A DNA stretch of 64,000 bases. Source: Bradyrhizobium nivariense. Its GTDB lineage: Bacteria; Pseudomonadota; Alphaproteobacteria; Rhizobiales; Xanthobacteraceae. The notes under the pieces were generated by a model. The model was not told where the DNA came from and did not search any database. It saw only the letters and a program-made list of their open reading frames with translations. The stretch covers positions 247,881 through 311,880 of the forward strand of contig NZ_JARVWW010000005.1 in assembly GCF_029846715.1 (NCBI RefSeq), in the 5' to 3' direction. The position numbers were made by a program, and so were the translations under genes. Positions 33,897-44,948 of this stretch are shown here, piece after piece. How positions within the stretch are numbered: position 1 is the stretch's first letter; each line of letters starts with the position of its first letter.

Positions 33897-35132
33897 TTAT
33901 TCCGGAGCGACGTCGCCGCTCAGGATCTCGCCGAACGGTTCCCATTTCTCGCCCTTGAAGCGCTGCATCTGGAGCTGGGAAATTGGCGCGAAATCGGTCG
34001 CGCTGGTGTTGATCCTGACGCCGGGCAGCAGCGTGTCCGGCGCGAAGTCCTTCAGGCTTGCGGCCTGCTTCATGAGATTGGCGCGGGTGAGATCGTCGCC
34101 GCACATCTCCAGTGCCTTGGCCAGCGTCTGCGCTGCGCCATAGCCATAGACCACGCTGGTGTCGGTCTTGTCGGCACCAGGCACGTACTTGTCGAGGAAC
34201 TCGGCCCACTTCTTCATGCCGGGGTCGTCGTTCCAGCGCGGATCGGCGCCATCCTTGGCATAGGCTGCCGACAGCACGCCCTGCGAGGCCTCAAAGCCGG
34301 CCGGCTTCATCACGCTGCCGACCGAGGCCGACACGTTGGTGATGATCTGGAGCGGCTTCCAGCTCAGCTCGGCGGTCTTCTTGATGGTCTGGGCGCCGAA
34401 TTTCGGCGTGGTGTAAATCACGAGGACGTCCGGATTGGCGGCCTTGATCTTGACGATGTGTCCGTCGATCGAAGGTTCGGAGACCTCATAGCTCTCCTCC
34501 ATGACGATCATGGATGAGGCCTTGGCGCCGAGGCCGTCCTTGGTGCCCTTGAGGTAATCCTTACCGAAATCGTCATTCTGATAGAGGATCGCGATCTTCG
34601 CGTCCGGCTTCTCCTTCAACAGCCATTTCGCATAGATCTGCGCTTCGCTCTGGTAGGAGGGCTGCCAGCCGATGGTCCAGGGGAAGTTTTTCGGATCGTT
34701 CCACTTGGTGGCGCCGGTGGCGACGAAGAGCTGGGGGATCTTCTTGGCGTTCAAATACTTCTGGATCGCGCTGTTCGACGGCGTGCCGAGCGGGTTGAAT
34801 ACGGCGAGCACCTCGTCGCTCTCGACCAGCTTGCGGACCTGCTCGACGGCCTTCGGCGGCGAGTAGGCGTCGTCATAGGTGACGAAGTTGATCTTGCGGC
34901 CGTTGATGCCGCCCTTGTCGTTGATCATCTTGAAGTAGGCTTCTTCGGTCTTGCCGATGATGCCATAGGCCGATGCCGGACCGCTATACGGCATGATGTT
35001 GCCGATCTTGATCTCGGTATCGGACGCGCCGGTGTCATATTTCTTCTGGGCGAGTGCGGCGCCGGAGGCGAGAGTGATGACCGCCGTTGCCGTGACCAGC
35101 GCAGCGGTTCGCAGTGTTCTTTCAAAAAACAA
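33897..35132 (-). CDS. Liv-type ABC substrate-binding protein, tandem paralog 1
   Basis: A 411-residue binding protein. The start is a TTG at 35132 with AAGGAGA six bases upstream, giving MFFERTLRTAALVTATAVITLASGAALA as signal peptide; no in-frame ATG precedes it in this region (the frame is open far upstream into livM only as shadow). The mature start QKKYDTGASDTEIKIGNIMPYSGPASAYGIIGKTEEAYF is shared with the other three. It begins 32 bases after livM and is therefore probably part of the livGFHM operon, making it the primary receptor of this transporter. Confidence 0.9.
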   Translation of the reverse strand: MFFERTLRTAALVTATAVITLASGAALAQKKYDTGASDTEIKIGNIMPYSGPASAYGIIGKTEEAYFKMINDKGGINGRKINFVTYDDAYSPPKAVEQVRKLVESDEVLAVFNPLGTPSNSAIQKYLNAKKIPQLFVATGATKWNDPKNFPWTIGWQPSYQSEAQIYAKWLLKEKPDAKIAILYQNDDFGKDYLKGTKDGLGAKASSMIVMEESYEVSEPSIDGHIVKIKAANPDVLVIYTTPKFGAQTIKKTAELSWKPLQIITNVSASVGSVMKPAGFEASQGVLSAAYAKDGADPRWNDDPGMKKWAEFLDKYVPGADKTDTSVVYGYGAAQTLAKALEMCGDDLTRANLMKQAASLKDFAPDTLLPGVRINTSATDFAPISQLQMQRFKGEKWEPFGEILSGDVAPE

Positions 35133-35164
35133 TTCGGGTCTCCTTAGCTCAATTAAACGGGTTT

Positions 35165-36184
35165 TCAGTTCTTTCTGAGCCGGCCGACAAGTTGCTGGCC
35201 CAGGATCGCGACCTGCCTTGCGCCGTGCGGCACGAGGTAGATGACGAGGAACAGGAGTACGCCGAACACCGCGCCGGAGAGGCCTTTGGAGATGCCCTCC
35301 GCCATGTTCGGCACGAAGATGATGAAGGCGGCGCCGACGATCGAGCCGGGCAGCCAGCCCACGCCGCCGACGACCATGCCGAGGAACAGCGAGATCGCGA
35401 GCGTGATGGTGTAGCTGTCGGGCGCGACGAACTGCACCGCGATGGCGCCGAGCGAGCCGGCGATGCCGGTGATGGCGGCGGACACGCCGAAGGCCAGTGT
35501 CTTGTACAGCGCGACGTCGACGCCCATGGCGGAAGCCGCGATCTCGTTGTCGCGGATCGCCATGAAGGCGCGGCCCGAACGGGAGCGCAGCAGGTTGACC
35601 GAGAAAATGTAGATTGCGATCACGACGGCGAGCGAGAAATAGTAGAGCCACATGTCCTGCGACATCGGCAGGCCGAACGGCGCATCGGGCTTGGTGACGA
35701 CGAGGCCCTGCACGCCGCCGGTCCAGTGCTCGAGGAAGTTCAGCTTCAAGAGCTGCGGCATTGCGGTGGCGAGCGCGAAGGTCGCGAGCGCGAGGTAGAC
35801 GCCGGAGAGTCGCAGCGCCGGCTGCCCGAACAGGAAGCCGAAGCCGAAACAGACCACGCCGGCGATCGGCAAGGTCAGCGCGTAGTTGACGTTGAAATGC
35901 TCCATCAGCACCGCGGTCGTATAGGCGCCGACGGCGTAAAACGCGCTCTGGCCGAGCGAGAACTGGCCGGAGCCGCCGGTCAGGATGTTCAGCGCCAGCA
36001 CCGCGAGCCCGTAGATCAGGAGCATCGTCATCTGGAAAATGATGAAGTTCTTGACGAAGACAGGCATGATGATCAGTGCGGCAAGCACCACCAGCGAGGT
36101 GCCGGTGCCGAGCGTCATGGCCCGCTTCGGAACGGCCTCGACCGCCTGGTGGCCTTCTGCAACGACGTCTTCTGCAGCGCTCAT
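35165..36184 (-). CDS. livM: Branched-chain-type ABC transporter permease (LivM)
   Basis: A 339-residue inner-membrane permease: a polar N-terminus (MSAAEDVVAEGHQAVEAVPKRAM), then nine or so helices with LivM blocks LLIYGLAVLALNILTGGSGQFSLGQSAFYAVGAY, ALRLSGVYLALATFALATAMPQL, FMAIRDNEIAASAMGV and LPGSIVGAAFIIFVPNMAEG. The ATG at 36184 is used; a TTG two codons earlier overlaps the livH stop. It is followed 32 bases later by binding-protein paralog 1. Confidence 0.92.
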   Translation of the reverse strand: MSAAEDVVAEGHQAVEAVPKRAMTLGTGTSLVVLAALIIMPVFVKNFIIFQMTMLLIYGLAVLALNILTGGSGQFSLGQSAFYAVGAYTTAVLMEHFNVNYALTLPIAGVVCFGFGFLFGQPALRLSGVYLALATFALATAMPQLLKLNFLEHWTGGVQGLVVTKPDAPFGLPMSQDMWLYYFSLAVVIAIYIFSVNLLRSRSGRAFMAIRDNEIAASAMGVDVALYKTLAFGVSAAITGIAGSLGAIAVQFVAPDSYTITLAISLFLGMVVGGVGWLPGSIVGAAFIIFVPNMAEGISKGLSGAVFGVLLFLVIYLVPHGARQVAILGQQLVGRLRKN

Positions 36185-36186
36185 GA

Positions 36187-37065
36187 TCAAACTCGCTTGA
36201 CGATGTGCCGGCCGAACAGGCCAGCGGGTTTGACGACCAGGACGGAGATGATCAGCGCGAGCGCGATCGGGAGTTTCAGCTCGTTGCCGACGCCGGGAAT
36301 GTAGGTGCCGGCGAGGTTCTCGAAGACACCGACCAGGAAGCCGCCGACCACCGCGCCGAACGGGCTGGTCAGTCCGCCGAGCACCGCGGCGGCAAAGCCA
36401 TAGATCAGCACGCCGCCCATCATGTTGGGCTCGAGGAAGACGACCGGAGCGATCAGCATGCCGGCGATCGAGCCGATCGCGGTCGCCATGCCCCAGCCGA
36501 GCGCGATCATCCAGCTCGTGTTGATGCCGACCAGCCGGGCCGATTCAGGCACGGAGGCGGCCGCGCGCATGGCGAGGCCGATCTTGGTGTACTGGAAGAA
36601 GAAGTAGAGGCCGAGCAGCAGCAGCACGGTGACGCCGATCATGCCGGCCTGGTGGGTCGAGATCAGCTGACTGCCGAGGAACGGTGAGGAACCGAACGGC
36701 GTCGGATATTGCTTGATGGTGAAGTCCCAGATCAGGCCTGCCGAGGAGTTGATGATCGCGAACAGCGCGATGAAGCCCGCGACGTTGGTCAGCACCGGCG
36801 CCTTCGCCAGCGGCTTAAACAGGATGCGCTCGATCGCGATGCCGCCGACGAAGGAGAACGCCAGCGTCAGGATGAAGGCAGCCCAATAGGGGATGCCCCA
36901 TTGCATCAGCTGCCAGGAGATGAAGGTCGAGAACATTGCCATCTCGCCTTGCGCGAAGTTGAGATGGTCGATCGCCTGGTAGATCATGACCACGGCGAGC
37001 GCCATGCAGGCGTAGATCGCGCCCGTGGCGATGCCGGCCAGCACTTGGTTGGTGAACAGCTCCAT
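36187..37065 (-). CDS. livH: Branched-chain-type ABC transporter permease (LivH)
   Basis: A 292-residue inner-membrane permease opening MELFTNQVLAGIATGAIYACMALAVVMIYQAIDHLNFAQGEMAMFSTFISWQL, the standard LivH start, with eight or so helices and the conserved AAVLGGLTSPFGAVVGGFLVGVFENLAG loop that contacts the ATPases. It lies 12 bases after livF and 2 bases before livM in one operon. It forms the translocation pore with LivM. Confidence 0.92.
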   Translation of the reverse strand: MELFTNQVLAGIATGAIYACMALAVVMIYQAIDHLNFAQGEMAMFSTFISWQLMQWGIPYWAAFILTLAFSFVGGIAIERILFKPLAKAPVLTNVAGFIALFAIINSSAGLIWDFTIKQYPTPFGSSPFLGSQLISTHQAGMIGVTVLLLLGLYFFFQYTKIGLAMRAAASVPESARLVGINTSWMIALGWGMATAIGSIAGMLIAPVVFLEPNMMGGVLIYGFAAAVLGGLTSPFGAVVGGFLVGVFENLAGTYIPGVGNELKLPIALALIISVLVVKPAGLFGRHIVKRV

Positions 37066-37077
37066 CGTGCCGGCTCC

Positions 37078-38585
<1,508 letters not shown>

Positions 38586-38651
38586 CTCGTCTCGCCCACG
38601 CTGTTGAGTGGACGAAGGGGCGATACGAACCGCTCCTGATGATCACAAAGG

Positions 38652-39518
38652 CTATCTGATCCCCTCGGCCACACGCGCAACTTTTCCTCCTGATTTCAGC
38701 TTTTTGCTGATGTCTTTTTTGGAATGCGGCATCAGACCCCCAAGTGCCGCTTCGATGTTCCTTACCATCGCAAGCAGACGCGGTCCAATGTCGTTGATCA
38801 AACGCTCTTCCGTGAAACGGAATGCGGGCGCGCCGCAATTGAATGCGTAAGGTCCGGTTCCGTCGTTGAGCCTGAGCGCGACGCCGGCAGCGCCGATGTC
38901 GTCGTGCCAGTCACCGACGGAGATCGCGAAGCCGTATTTCGCGACGGTCTCGCCGGAACGCTCCAGTCCGTCGCGCATCTTCGGCCAGCGGCTGCCGTAA
39001 TGTTCGCGCAGAATACGCGACACTTCTGCGCGTTCGTCTTCGGCGAGCGCCCAGAAATATGCGCGGCCCATCGCGCTGGTTGCAATAGGCACGCGAGAGC
39101 CGACGTCTAGTTGAACGCCGACCGTCTCGCTGCCGCGGCTCTGCCCGAAATAGATCATGCTGTGACGGTCCCGGCCGCCGATCGCGACGGCTCCCCCGGT
39201 CGCGCGCATCATGTCCTCGCGGAACGGTTCGGACAAATGCCGAACGCCGAGATTGGATAACGCGGCGTAACCGAGCGCCATTGCGGCGGGTGCCAGCTGA
39301 TATTTCTCGAAACGGGGAACCGGTGTCAGATAACCGAGCTTCGTCAACGTGTAGGTCAGCCGAGAGACCGTCGGCTTGGGCAGGTTGGTGCGGGCCGCGA
39401 TTTCCTGATTGCCAAGAAGTCCGTCGCTGGGCTGGAATGCGCGCAATACGTCTAGTCCGCGGGAAAGCGCGACGACGAAATTCCGATCGGTCGCGGTCTT
39501 CTTTCCTGTACGCTTCAT
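38652..39518 (-). CDS. IclR-family transcriptional regulator
   Basis: A 288-residue IclR protein: HTH (SRGLDVLRAFQPSDGLLGNQEIAARTNLPKPTVSRLTYTLTKLGYL, about 20-64) and a GAF-like effector domain (DRHSMIYFGQSRGSETVGVQLDVGSRVPIATSAMGRAYFWAL, FAISVGDWHDDIGAAGVAL). The frame is open far upstream, but that only shadows the divergent gene. It is divergent from the pim-like operon; a perfect 19-bp palindrome lies between them. On the other side it runs in the same direction as the Liv transporter genes, so it could control uptake and degradation together. The effector is probably a CoA ester or dicarboxylate (inference). Confidence 0.9.
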   Translation of the reverse strand: MKRTGKKTATDRNFVVALSRGLDVLRAFQPSDGLLGNQEIAARTNLPKPTVSRLTYTLTKLGYLTPVPRFEKYQLAPAAMALGYAALSNLGVRHLSEPFREDMMRATGGAVAIGGRDRHSMIYFGQSRGSETVGVQLDVGSRVPIATSAMGRAYFWALAEDERAEVSRILREHYGSRWPKMRDGLERSGETVAKYGFAISVGDWHDDIGAAGVALRLNDGTGPYAFNCGAPAFRFTEERLINDIGPRLLAMVRNIEAALGGLMPHSKKDISKKLKSGGKVARVAEGIR

Positions 39519-39585
39519 CCCTGATCTGCTTCTTGCGCGGAGTCGTTGACAAGCCACGTGCTTCAAAATAACCCTGCCGTCAAGA

Positions 39586-39604
39586 TGCGGAATTAAATTC
39601 CGCA
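39586..39604. promoter_or_regulatory. IclR-type operator palindrome upstream of pim-like operon
   Basis: TGCGGAATT-A-AATTCCGCA is a perfect 19-bp palindrome. It is followed by a further half-site TGCGAAATT at about 39607-39615. It lies 40 bp ahead of the first operon gene and 67 bp ahead of the divergent iclR gene. Confidence 0.7.
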
Positions 39605-39644
39605 CTGCGAAATTGACAAAAGTTACCCACCAAGGAGGGACACC

Positions 39645-41741
39645 GTGAGCGAAGTGGTCAAGCTTGAGCGTCATGACGAAGTCGGGATCGTCACGGTCGA
39701 CAGCCCTCCGGTCAATGCGCTGAGTGCCGCGGTTCGCGGCGGTATTCTGGAGTGCATCAAGGCCGCCGTGGCCGATCCCGCGATCAAGGGCATCGTGCTG
39801 ACCTGCGCCGGCCGCACCTTCATTGCGGGCGCCGACATCACCGAATTCGGCAAGCCGCCGAAGCCGCCCGCCCTCAACGACGTGCTGTCCGAGATCGAGA
39901 ACTCGCCGAAGCCGGTCGTGGCCGCGATCCACGGCACCGCGCTCGGCGGCGGCCTCGAGGTTGCGCTCGCCTGTCATTTTCGCGTCGCGGTGAAAGAAGC
40001 CAAGCTCGGCCTGCCCGAGGTGAAGCTCGGCCTGCTGCCGGGCGCGGGCGGCACCCAGCGCCTGCCGCGGGCGGTCGGGCCTGAGCTCGCAGTCAAGATG
40101 ATCGTCGGCGGCGATCCGATCGGTGCGGCGGAAGCGCTGAAGAACGGTCTGATCGAGGAGATCATCGAGGGGCCGGCGTCGGGCGGCGAAGCCTTCGTAC
40201 GAAAGCTGCTGGCCGAAAAGCGCCCGCTGCGCCGCCTGCGCGATGATGACTCCAAGATCGCGGCGGCCAAGGCCGACCGCTCGATCTTCACCAATGCGGT
40301 CGCCGCCATGACCAAGAAGTCGCGCGGCCTGGAGGCGCCGTTCGCGGCGGCCGACGCCGTCGGCTACGCCATCGACCTGCCGTTCGACGAGGGTCTGAAG
40401 AAGGAGCGCGAGGGCTTCTTGAAGCTCGTCGCCAGCGATCAGTCCAAGGCGCAGCGTTATGCCTTCTTCGCCGAGCGCGAGGCTAGCAAGATCGCCGGCG
40501 TGCCTGAAGGCACCAAGTCGCGGCCCGTGAACCGCGTCGCCATCCTCGGCGCCGGCACGATGGGCGGCGGCATCGCGATGTCCTTTGCCAATGCAGGCAT
40601 TCCTGTCACCCTGATCGAGACCGGCGAGGAGCAGCTCAAGCGTGGCATGGGCATCATGCAGAAGAACTGGGAAGCGACCGCGGCGCGCGGCGGCATCCCG
40701 GCGGATGCGCCCGCCAAGCGTATGGCGCTGATCAACGGCGTCGTCGGCATCGAGAACGTCGGCGATGCCGACCTCGTCATCGAAGCCGTGTTCGAGACCA
40801 TGGCGGTGAAGAAGGAAGTGTTCGGCAAGCTCGACCAGTACGTCAAGCCTGGCGCGGTGCTTGCCTCCAACACCTCCTACCTGAACATCGACGAGATCGC
40901 GCAGTCGACCAAGCGTCCGCAGGACGTGCTCGGCATGCACTTCTTCTCGCCCGCCAACGTCATGAAGTTGTGCGAGATCGTGCGCGCCGACAAGACCGCG
41001 CCGGATGCGCTGGTGACCGCGGTGACGATCGCGCGAAAAATCGCAAAGGTGCCGGCCGTGGTCGGCGTCTGCGATGGCTTTGTCGGCAACCGCATGCTGG
41101 CCCAGCGCGGCAAGCAGTCCGAGAAGCTGTTGTTCGAAGGCGCGCTTCCGCAGCAGGTCGACGCCGTGGTGACAAAATTTGGCATGCCGATGGGGCCGTT
41201 CGCAATGGGCGACCTCGCCGGCCTCGACATCGGCTGGCGCTCGCGCAAGGACCGCGGCATCAAGTCGGAGATCGCAGACGCGCTATGCGAAGCCGGCCGC
41301 TTCGGCCAGAAGACCGGCAAGGGCTATTACAAGTACGAAGCCGGCTCGCGTTCGGCGCTGCCGGATCCGGAGGTCGAGAAGCTGATCGACGAGACGCTGC
41401 TGCGCCTCGGCCGCAAGAAGCGCGTCGTCAGCGACGAGGAGATCCTCGAGCGCATGATGTACCCGATGATCAACGAGGGCGCGAAGATCCTGGAAGAAGG
41501 CATCGCCGCGCGTCCCTCCGATATCGACGTGGTCTGGCTCTACGGCTATGGCTGGCCGATCTATCGCGGCGGCCCGATGTTCTGGGCCGACACCGTTGGC
41601 CTCAAGCACATCGCCGATCGTCTCTCCTTCTATGCCAAGGAGACCAATGACCCCAGCCTCGAGCCCGCGCCGCTGCTGAAGAAGCTCGCGGCGGAAGGCA
41701 AGACCTTCGCCTCGCTGGCGGCGGCGTCGAAAGCGGCGTGA
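39645..41741 (+). CDS. Bifunctional enoyl-CoA hydratase / 3-hydroxyacyl-CoA dehydrogenase (PimF-like)
   Basis: A 698-residue fusion of the FadB type. Residues 1-190 are a crotonase domain ([33 protein letters not shown] with Glu105, [24 protein letters not shown] with Glu125). The NAD-binding dehydrogenase core follows near residue 300 ([23 protein letters not shown]), with the catalytic His in [17 protein letters not shown], and the C-terminal domains contain [14 protein letters not shown] and [16 protein letters not shown]. It catalyses two successive beta-oxidation steps. First gene of an operon matching pimFABCD order for dicarboxylate degradation in R. palustris (from memory). Confidence 0.93.
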   Translation: MSEVVKLERHDEVGIVTVDSPPVNALSAAVRGGILECIKAAVADPAIKGIVLTCAGRTFIAGADITEFGKPPKPPALNDVLSEIENSPKPVVAAIHGTALGGGLEVALACHFRVAVKEAKLGLPEVKLGLLPGAGGTQRLPRAVGPELAVKMIVGGDPIGAAEALKNGLIEEIIEGPASGGEAFVRKLLAEKRPLRRLRDDDSKIAAAKADRSIFTNAVAAMTKKSRGLEAPFAAADAVGYAIDLPFDEGLKKEREGFLKLVASDQSKAQRYAFFAEREASKIAGVPEGTKSRPVNRVAILGAGTMGGGIAMSFANAGIPVTLIETGEEQLKRGMGIMQKNWEATAARGGIPADAPAKRMALINGVVGIENVGDADLVIEAVFETMAVKKEVFGKLDQYVKPGAVLASNTSYLNIDEIAQSTKRPQDVLGMHFFSPANVMKLCEIVRADKTAPDALVTAVTIARKIAKVPAVVGVCDGFVGNRMLAQRGKQSEKLLFEGALPQQVDAVVTKFGMPMGPFAMGDLAGLDIGWRSRKDRGIKSEIADALCEAGRFGQKTGKGYYKYEAGSRSALPDPEVEKLIDETLLRLGRKKRVVSDEEILERMMYPMINEGAKILEEGIAARPSDIDVVWLYGYGWPIYRGGPMFWADTVGLKHIADRLSFYAKETNDPSLEPAPLLKKLAAEGKTFASLAAASKAA

Positions 41742-41764
41742 TGGCGGCTGGCACACTCTCTCGG

Positions 41765-41869
41765 TTCCCTCCCCCTTTGTGGGGGAGGGTTAGGGAGGGG
41801 GGTAGCCCCAAGCGACGTCAGCGTTCGTGGCATCCCCTTCCCCAACCCTTCCCCACAAGGGGGAAGGGA
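41765..41869. repeat. Dispersed intergenic inverted repeat (family E, degenerate)
   Basis: TTCCCTCCCCCTTTGTGGGG at the left pairs imperfectly with CCCCACAAGGGGGAAGGGAG at the right. It is similar in layout to 18472-18587. It lies between the bifunctional enzyme and the CoA ligase, within the presumed operon. Confidence 0.6.
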
Positions 41870-41934
41870 GCCGGTCCGCTTGTGCCCACCTCACACGACA
41901 CCGTCACGACCGCCCTGCAGAGTATCGATCGTTA

Positions 41935-43617
41935 ATGACCCATCCCGGCGAACAGTTTTATCCCGAAGGCGTGCGCTGGGACGACACCATCGTCCAGGGC
42001 TCGCTGCCTGACCTGCTGGCAAAAGCCGCCGCCGAGTACGGCCCACGCACCGCGCTGGAATTTCGCGATCGTCCGATCACCTATACCGAGCTCGCTACGA
42101 TGGCGGAGCGTGCGGCTGCCGCGTTCCTGCGCGCCGGCTTCGGCAAGAACTCCTCCATCGCGCTGTTCCTCGGCAATACGCCGGATCACCCCGTCAATTT
42201 CTTCGGCGCGTTGAAAGCCGGCGCCCGCGTTGCGCATCTGTCCCCGCTCGACGGCGAGATCGCGCTGACACACAAGGTCTCGGATTCCGGTTCGCGCCTG
42301 CTCGTCACCTCCAACCTCGCGGCGCTGCTGCCGACCGCGCTGAAATTCCTGGACAAGGGGCTGATCGACCGTCTGGTCGTCTGCGAGGATGACAATTGGG
42401 GCAAGGTCGGCACGCCGCAGGCCGCGATCCCTGATGATCCCCGCATCGTCACCTTCAAGACCTTTGCCGAGGGCGGGACCGCGCCGGCGCAGTGGCCGTC
42501 CGTGACGGCCGACGACGTCGCGCTGCTGCAATATACCGGCGGCACCACCGGGCTGCCCAAGGGCGCGATGCTAACCCACGGCAATCTCACCTCGGCGGTG
42601 TCGATCTACGACGTCTGGGGCAAGCCGTCGCGGGCGACGCGTGGCGACGTCGTCGAGCGCGTGATCTGCGTGCTGCCGCTCTTCCACATCTATGCGCTCA
42701 CCGTCGTGCTGCTGTCCTCGCTCAGCCGCGGCAATCTGATCTCGCTGCATCAGCGTTTTGACGTCGAAGCGGTGATGCGCGACATCGAAATCAAGCGGGC
42801 GACCTATTTTCCAGGCGTGCCGACGATGTGGATCGCGATCGCAGCCCTTCCCGATCTCGACAAGCGCGATTTCTCCTCGCTCGCCACCATCGGCTCCGGC
42901 GGCGCCCCGCTGCCGGTGGAGATCGCCAATTTCTTCGAGCGCAAGGTCGGCAAGAAGCTGCGCAGCGGCTGGGGCATGACCGAGACCTGCTCACCCGGCA
43001 CCGGCCATCCGCCCACAGGTCCCGACAAGCCTGGCTCGATCGGCCTGATGCTGCCCGGCATCGAGCTCGACGTGGTCTCGCTGGAAAATCCGACGAAGGT
43101 GCTGCCGCCGGGCGAAGTCGGCGAGATCCGCATCAAGGGCCCGAACGTCACCAAAGGCTACTGGAACAAGCCGGTGGGATCCGCGGAGGCCTTCGTCGAC
43201 GGCCGCTTCCTCACCGGCGACATCGGCTATGTCGATACCGACGGCTATTTCTTCCTGGTCGACCGCAAGAAGGACATGATCATCTCCGGCGGCTTCAACG
43301 TCTATCCGCAGATGATCGAGCAGGCGGTCTACACCATTGCCGGCGTGCACGAGGTGATCGTGCTCGGCATTCCCGACAAGTACCGCGGTGAGGCCGCAAA
43401 AGCCTTCATCAAGCTGAAGCCGAACGCAAAGCCGTTCTCGCTCGACGAGCTGCGCGCGCAGCTCGTCGGCAAGCTCGGCAAGCACGAATTGCCCACGGAG
43501 GTCGAATTCGTCGACGATCTGCCGCGCACGTCGGTCGGTAAGCTGTCGCGCCACGAGTTGCGCCAGCAGCAGAAACCATCACAATCCACCCAACCCGCAT
43601 CAGGAGGTCGCTCTTGA
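41935..43617 (+). CDS. Acyl-CoA synthetase (PimA-like)
   Basis: A 560-residue ANL-family ligase: P-loop [71 protein letters not shown] in the hinge region, and a C-terminal Lys in [15 protein letters not shown]. It activates a carboxylic acid with ATP and CoA. The ATG at 41935 is used (the frame is open to 41827 through the repeat). It overlaps the thiolase start by 4 bases. R. palustris PimA accepts dicarboxylic and fatty acids, as I recall; the same is inferred here. Confidence 0.92.
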   Translation: MTHPGEQFYPEGVRWDDTIVQGSLPDLLAKAAAEYGPRTALEFRDRPITYTELATMAERAAAAFLRAGFGKNSSIALFLGNTPDHPVNFFGALKAGARVAHLSPLDGEIALTHKVSDSGSRLLVTSNLAALLPTALKFLDKGLIDRLVVCEDDNWGKVGTPQAAIPDDPRIVTFKTFAEGGTAPAQWPSVTADDVALLQYTGGTTGLPKGAMLTHGNLTSAVSIYDVWGKPSRATRGDVVERVICVLPLFHIYALTVVLLSSLSRGNLISLHQRFDVEAVMRDIEIKRATYFPGVPTMWIAIAALPDLDKRDFSSLATIGSGGAPLPVEIANFFERKVGKKLRSGWGMTETCSPGTGHPPTGPDKPGSIGLMLPGIELDVVSLENPTKVLPPGEVGEIRIKGPNVTKGYWNKPVGSAEAFVDGRFLTGDIGYVDTDGYFFLVDRKKDMIISGGFNVYPQMIEQAVYTIAGVHEVIVLGIPDKYRGEAAKAFIKLKPNAKPFSLDELRAQLVGKLGKHELPTEVEFVDDLPRTSVGKLSRHELRQQQKPSQSTQPASGGRS

Positions 43618-44801
43618 CCGACGCCGTCATCGTTTCCACCGCCCGCACCCCGATCGGCAAGGCCTATCGCGGCGCACTCAACGCCACCGAGGGCGCAACC
43701 CTGCTTGGCCACGCCATCGGCGAAGCCGTCGCGCGCGCCAAGATCGACCCGAAGGAGGTCGAGGACGTCGTGATGGGCGCCGCCCTCCAGCAGGGTTCGA
43801 CCGGCGGCAACATCGCGCGCAAGGCGCTGCTCCGCGCTGGCCTGCCCGTCACCGTCGGCGGCACCACCATCGACCGACAGTGTGCCTCGGGCCTCCAGGC
43901 GATCGCGCTCGCCGCGCGCTCGGTGATCTTCGACGGCGTCGAGATCGCGGTCGGCGGCGGCGGCGAGTCGATCTCGCTGGTGCAGAACGACAAGATGAAC
44001 GGCTTCCACGCCCAGGACCCGGCGCTGCTCGAGATCAAGGGCGAGGTCTACATGCCCATGATCGACACCGCCGAAATCGTGGCCAAGCGCTACGGCATCT
44101 CGCGCGAGAAGCAGGATGAATATTCGCTGGAGAGCCAGCGCCGCACCGCGGCAGCCCAACAGGGCGGCAAGTTCAGGGATGAGCTGGCGCCGATCACCAC
44201 CAAGATGGCGGTGACCGACAAGGCGACCGGCGCAGTCTCCTTCAAGGACGTGACGCTGTCGCAGGACGAGGGCCCGCGCCCCGAGACGACTGCCGAAGGC
44301 CTCGCCGGCCTCAAGGCCGTGCGCGGCGACGGGTTCTCGGTCACCGCCGGCAATGCCAGCCAGCTTTCGGACGGCGCCAGCGCCTCCGTCATCATGAGCG
44401 ACAAGGAAGCGGCGAAGCGCGGCCTCAAGCCGCTCGGCATCTTTCGCGGCTTCGTCTCGGCCGGCTGCGAGCCCGACGAAATGGGCATCGGCCCGGTCTT
44501 CGCCGTGCCGCGCCTGCTCAAGCGTCACGGCCTCACCGTGGACGACATCGGCCTGTGGGAGCTCAACGAAGCCTTCGCGGTGCAGGTGCTGTATTGCCGC
44601 GACAAGCTCGGCATCGACCCCGACAAGATCAACGTCGATGGCGGCGCGATTGCGGTGGGCCATCCCTACGGCATGTCGGGCGCACGCCTCACCGGCCACG
44701 CCTTGATCGAAGGCCGCCGCCGCAAGGCGAAGTACGCGGTCGTCACCATGTGTGTCGGCGGCGGCATGGGCGCGGCGGGGTTGTTCGAGGTTTTGCAGTA
44801 A
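43614..44801 (+). CDS. Acetyl-CoA acyltransferase / thiolase (PimB-like)
   Basis: A 395-residue thiolase with all three catalytic motifs: nucleophile Cys90 ([19 protein letters not shown]), His about 350 ([22 protein letters not shown]) and Cys about 380 ([18 protein letters not shown]). The start is a TTG at 43614 overlapping the ligase stop, with GGAGG upstream. It cleaves 3-oxoacyl-CoA to acetyl-CoA and a shortened acyl-CoA. It is part of the pim-like operon and is the only thiolase in the window, so it could also serve the phenylpropanoid route (speculative). Confidence 0.94.
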   Translation: MTDAVIVSTARTPIGKAYRGALNATEGATLLGHAIGEAVARAKIDPKEVEDVVMGAALQQGSTGGNIARKALLRAGLPVTVGGTTIDRQCASGLQAIALAARSVIFDGVEIAVGGGGESISLVQNDKMNGFHAQDPALLEIKGEVYMPMIDTAEIVAKRYGISREKQDEYSLESQRRTAAAQQGGKFRDELAPITTKMAVTDKATGAVSFKDVTLSQDEGPRPETTAEGLAGLKAVRGDGFSVTAGNASQLSDGASASVIMSDKEAAKRGLKPLGIFRGFVSAGCEPDEMGIGPVFAVPRLLKRHGLTVDDIGLWELNEAFAVQVLYCRDKLGIDPDKINVDGGAIAVGHPYGMSGARLTGHALIEGRRRKAKYAVVTMCVGGGMGAAGLFEVLQ

Positions 44802-44806
44802 CCAAT

Positions 44807-44925
44807 GTCGTCCTGGCGAAAGCCAGGACCCATACTCCGCAGCAGGAGTTTGGGGAGCAGATGGCAATTGCCTTCGTAAGCAACGAAGGCCGGTGGTAAT
44901 GGGTCCTGGCTTTCGCCAGGACGAC
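44807..44925. repeat. Dispersed intergenic inverted repeat (family B)
   Basis: Perfect 26-bp arms (44807-44832 and 44900-44925), core GTCCTGGCGAAAGCCAGGAC, which is itself a small palindrome. Copies lie at 52477-52601 and 57765-57901. It is located between the thiolase and the first acyl-CoA dehydrogenase. Confidence 0.75.
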
Positions 44926-44948
44926 AGAATCGCTCACAGGAGGATCCG

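Noticed and set aside
35133..35651. N-terminal extension of binding-protein paralog 1
   Set aside because: It overlaps livM in another frame and would bury the signal peptide; the TTG at 35132 has a good ribosome site.
39519..40940. N-terminal extension of the iclR frame
   Set aside because: It shadows the divergent hydratase/dehydrogenase gene; the ATG at 39518 gives a normal IclR length.
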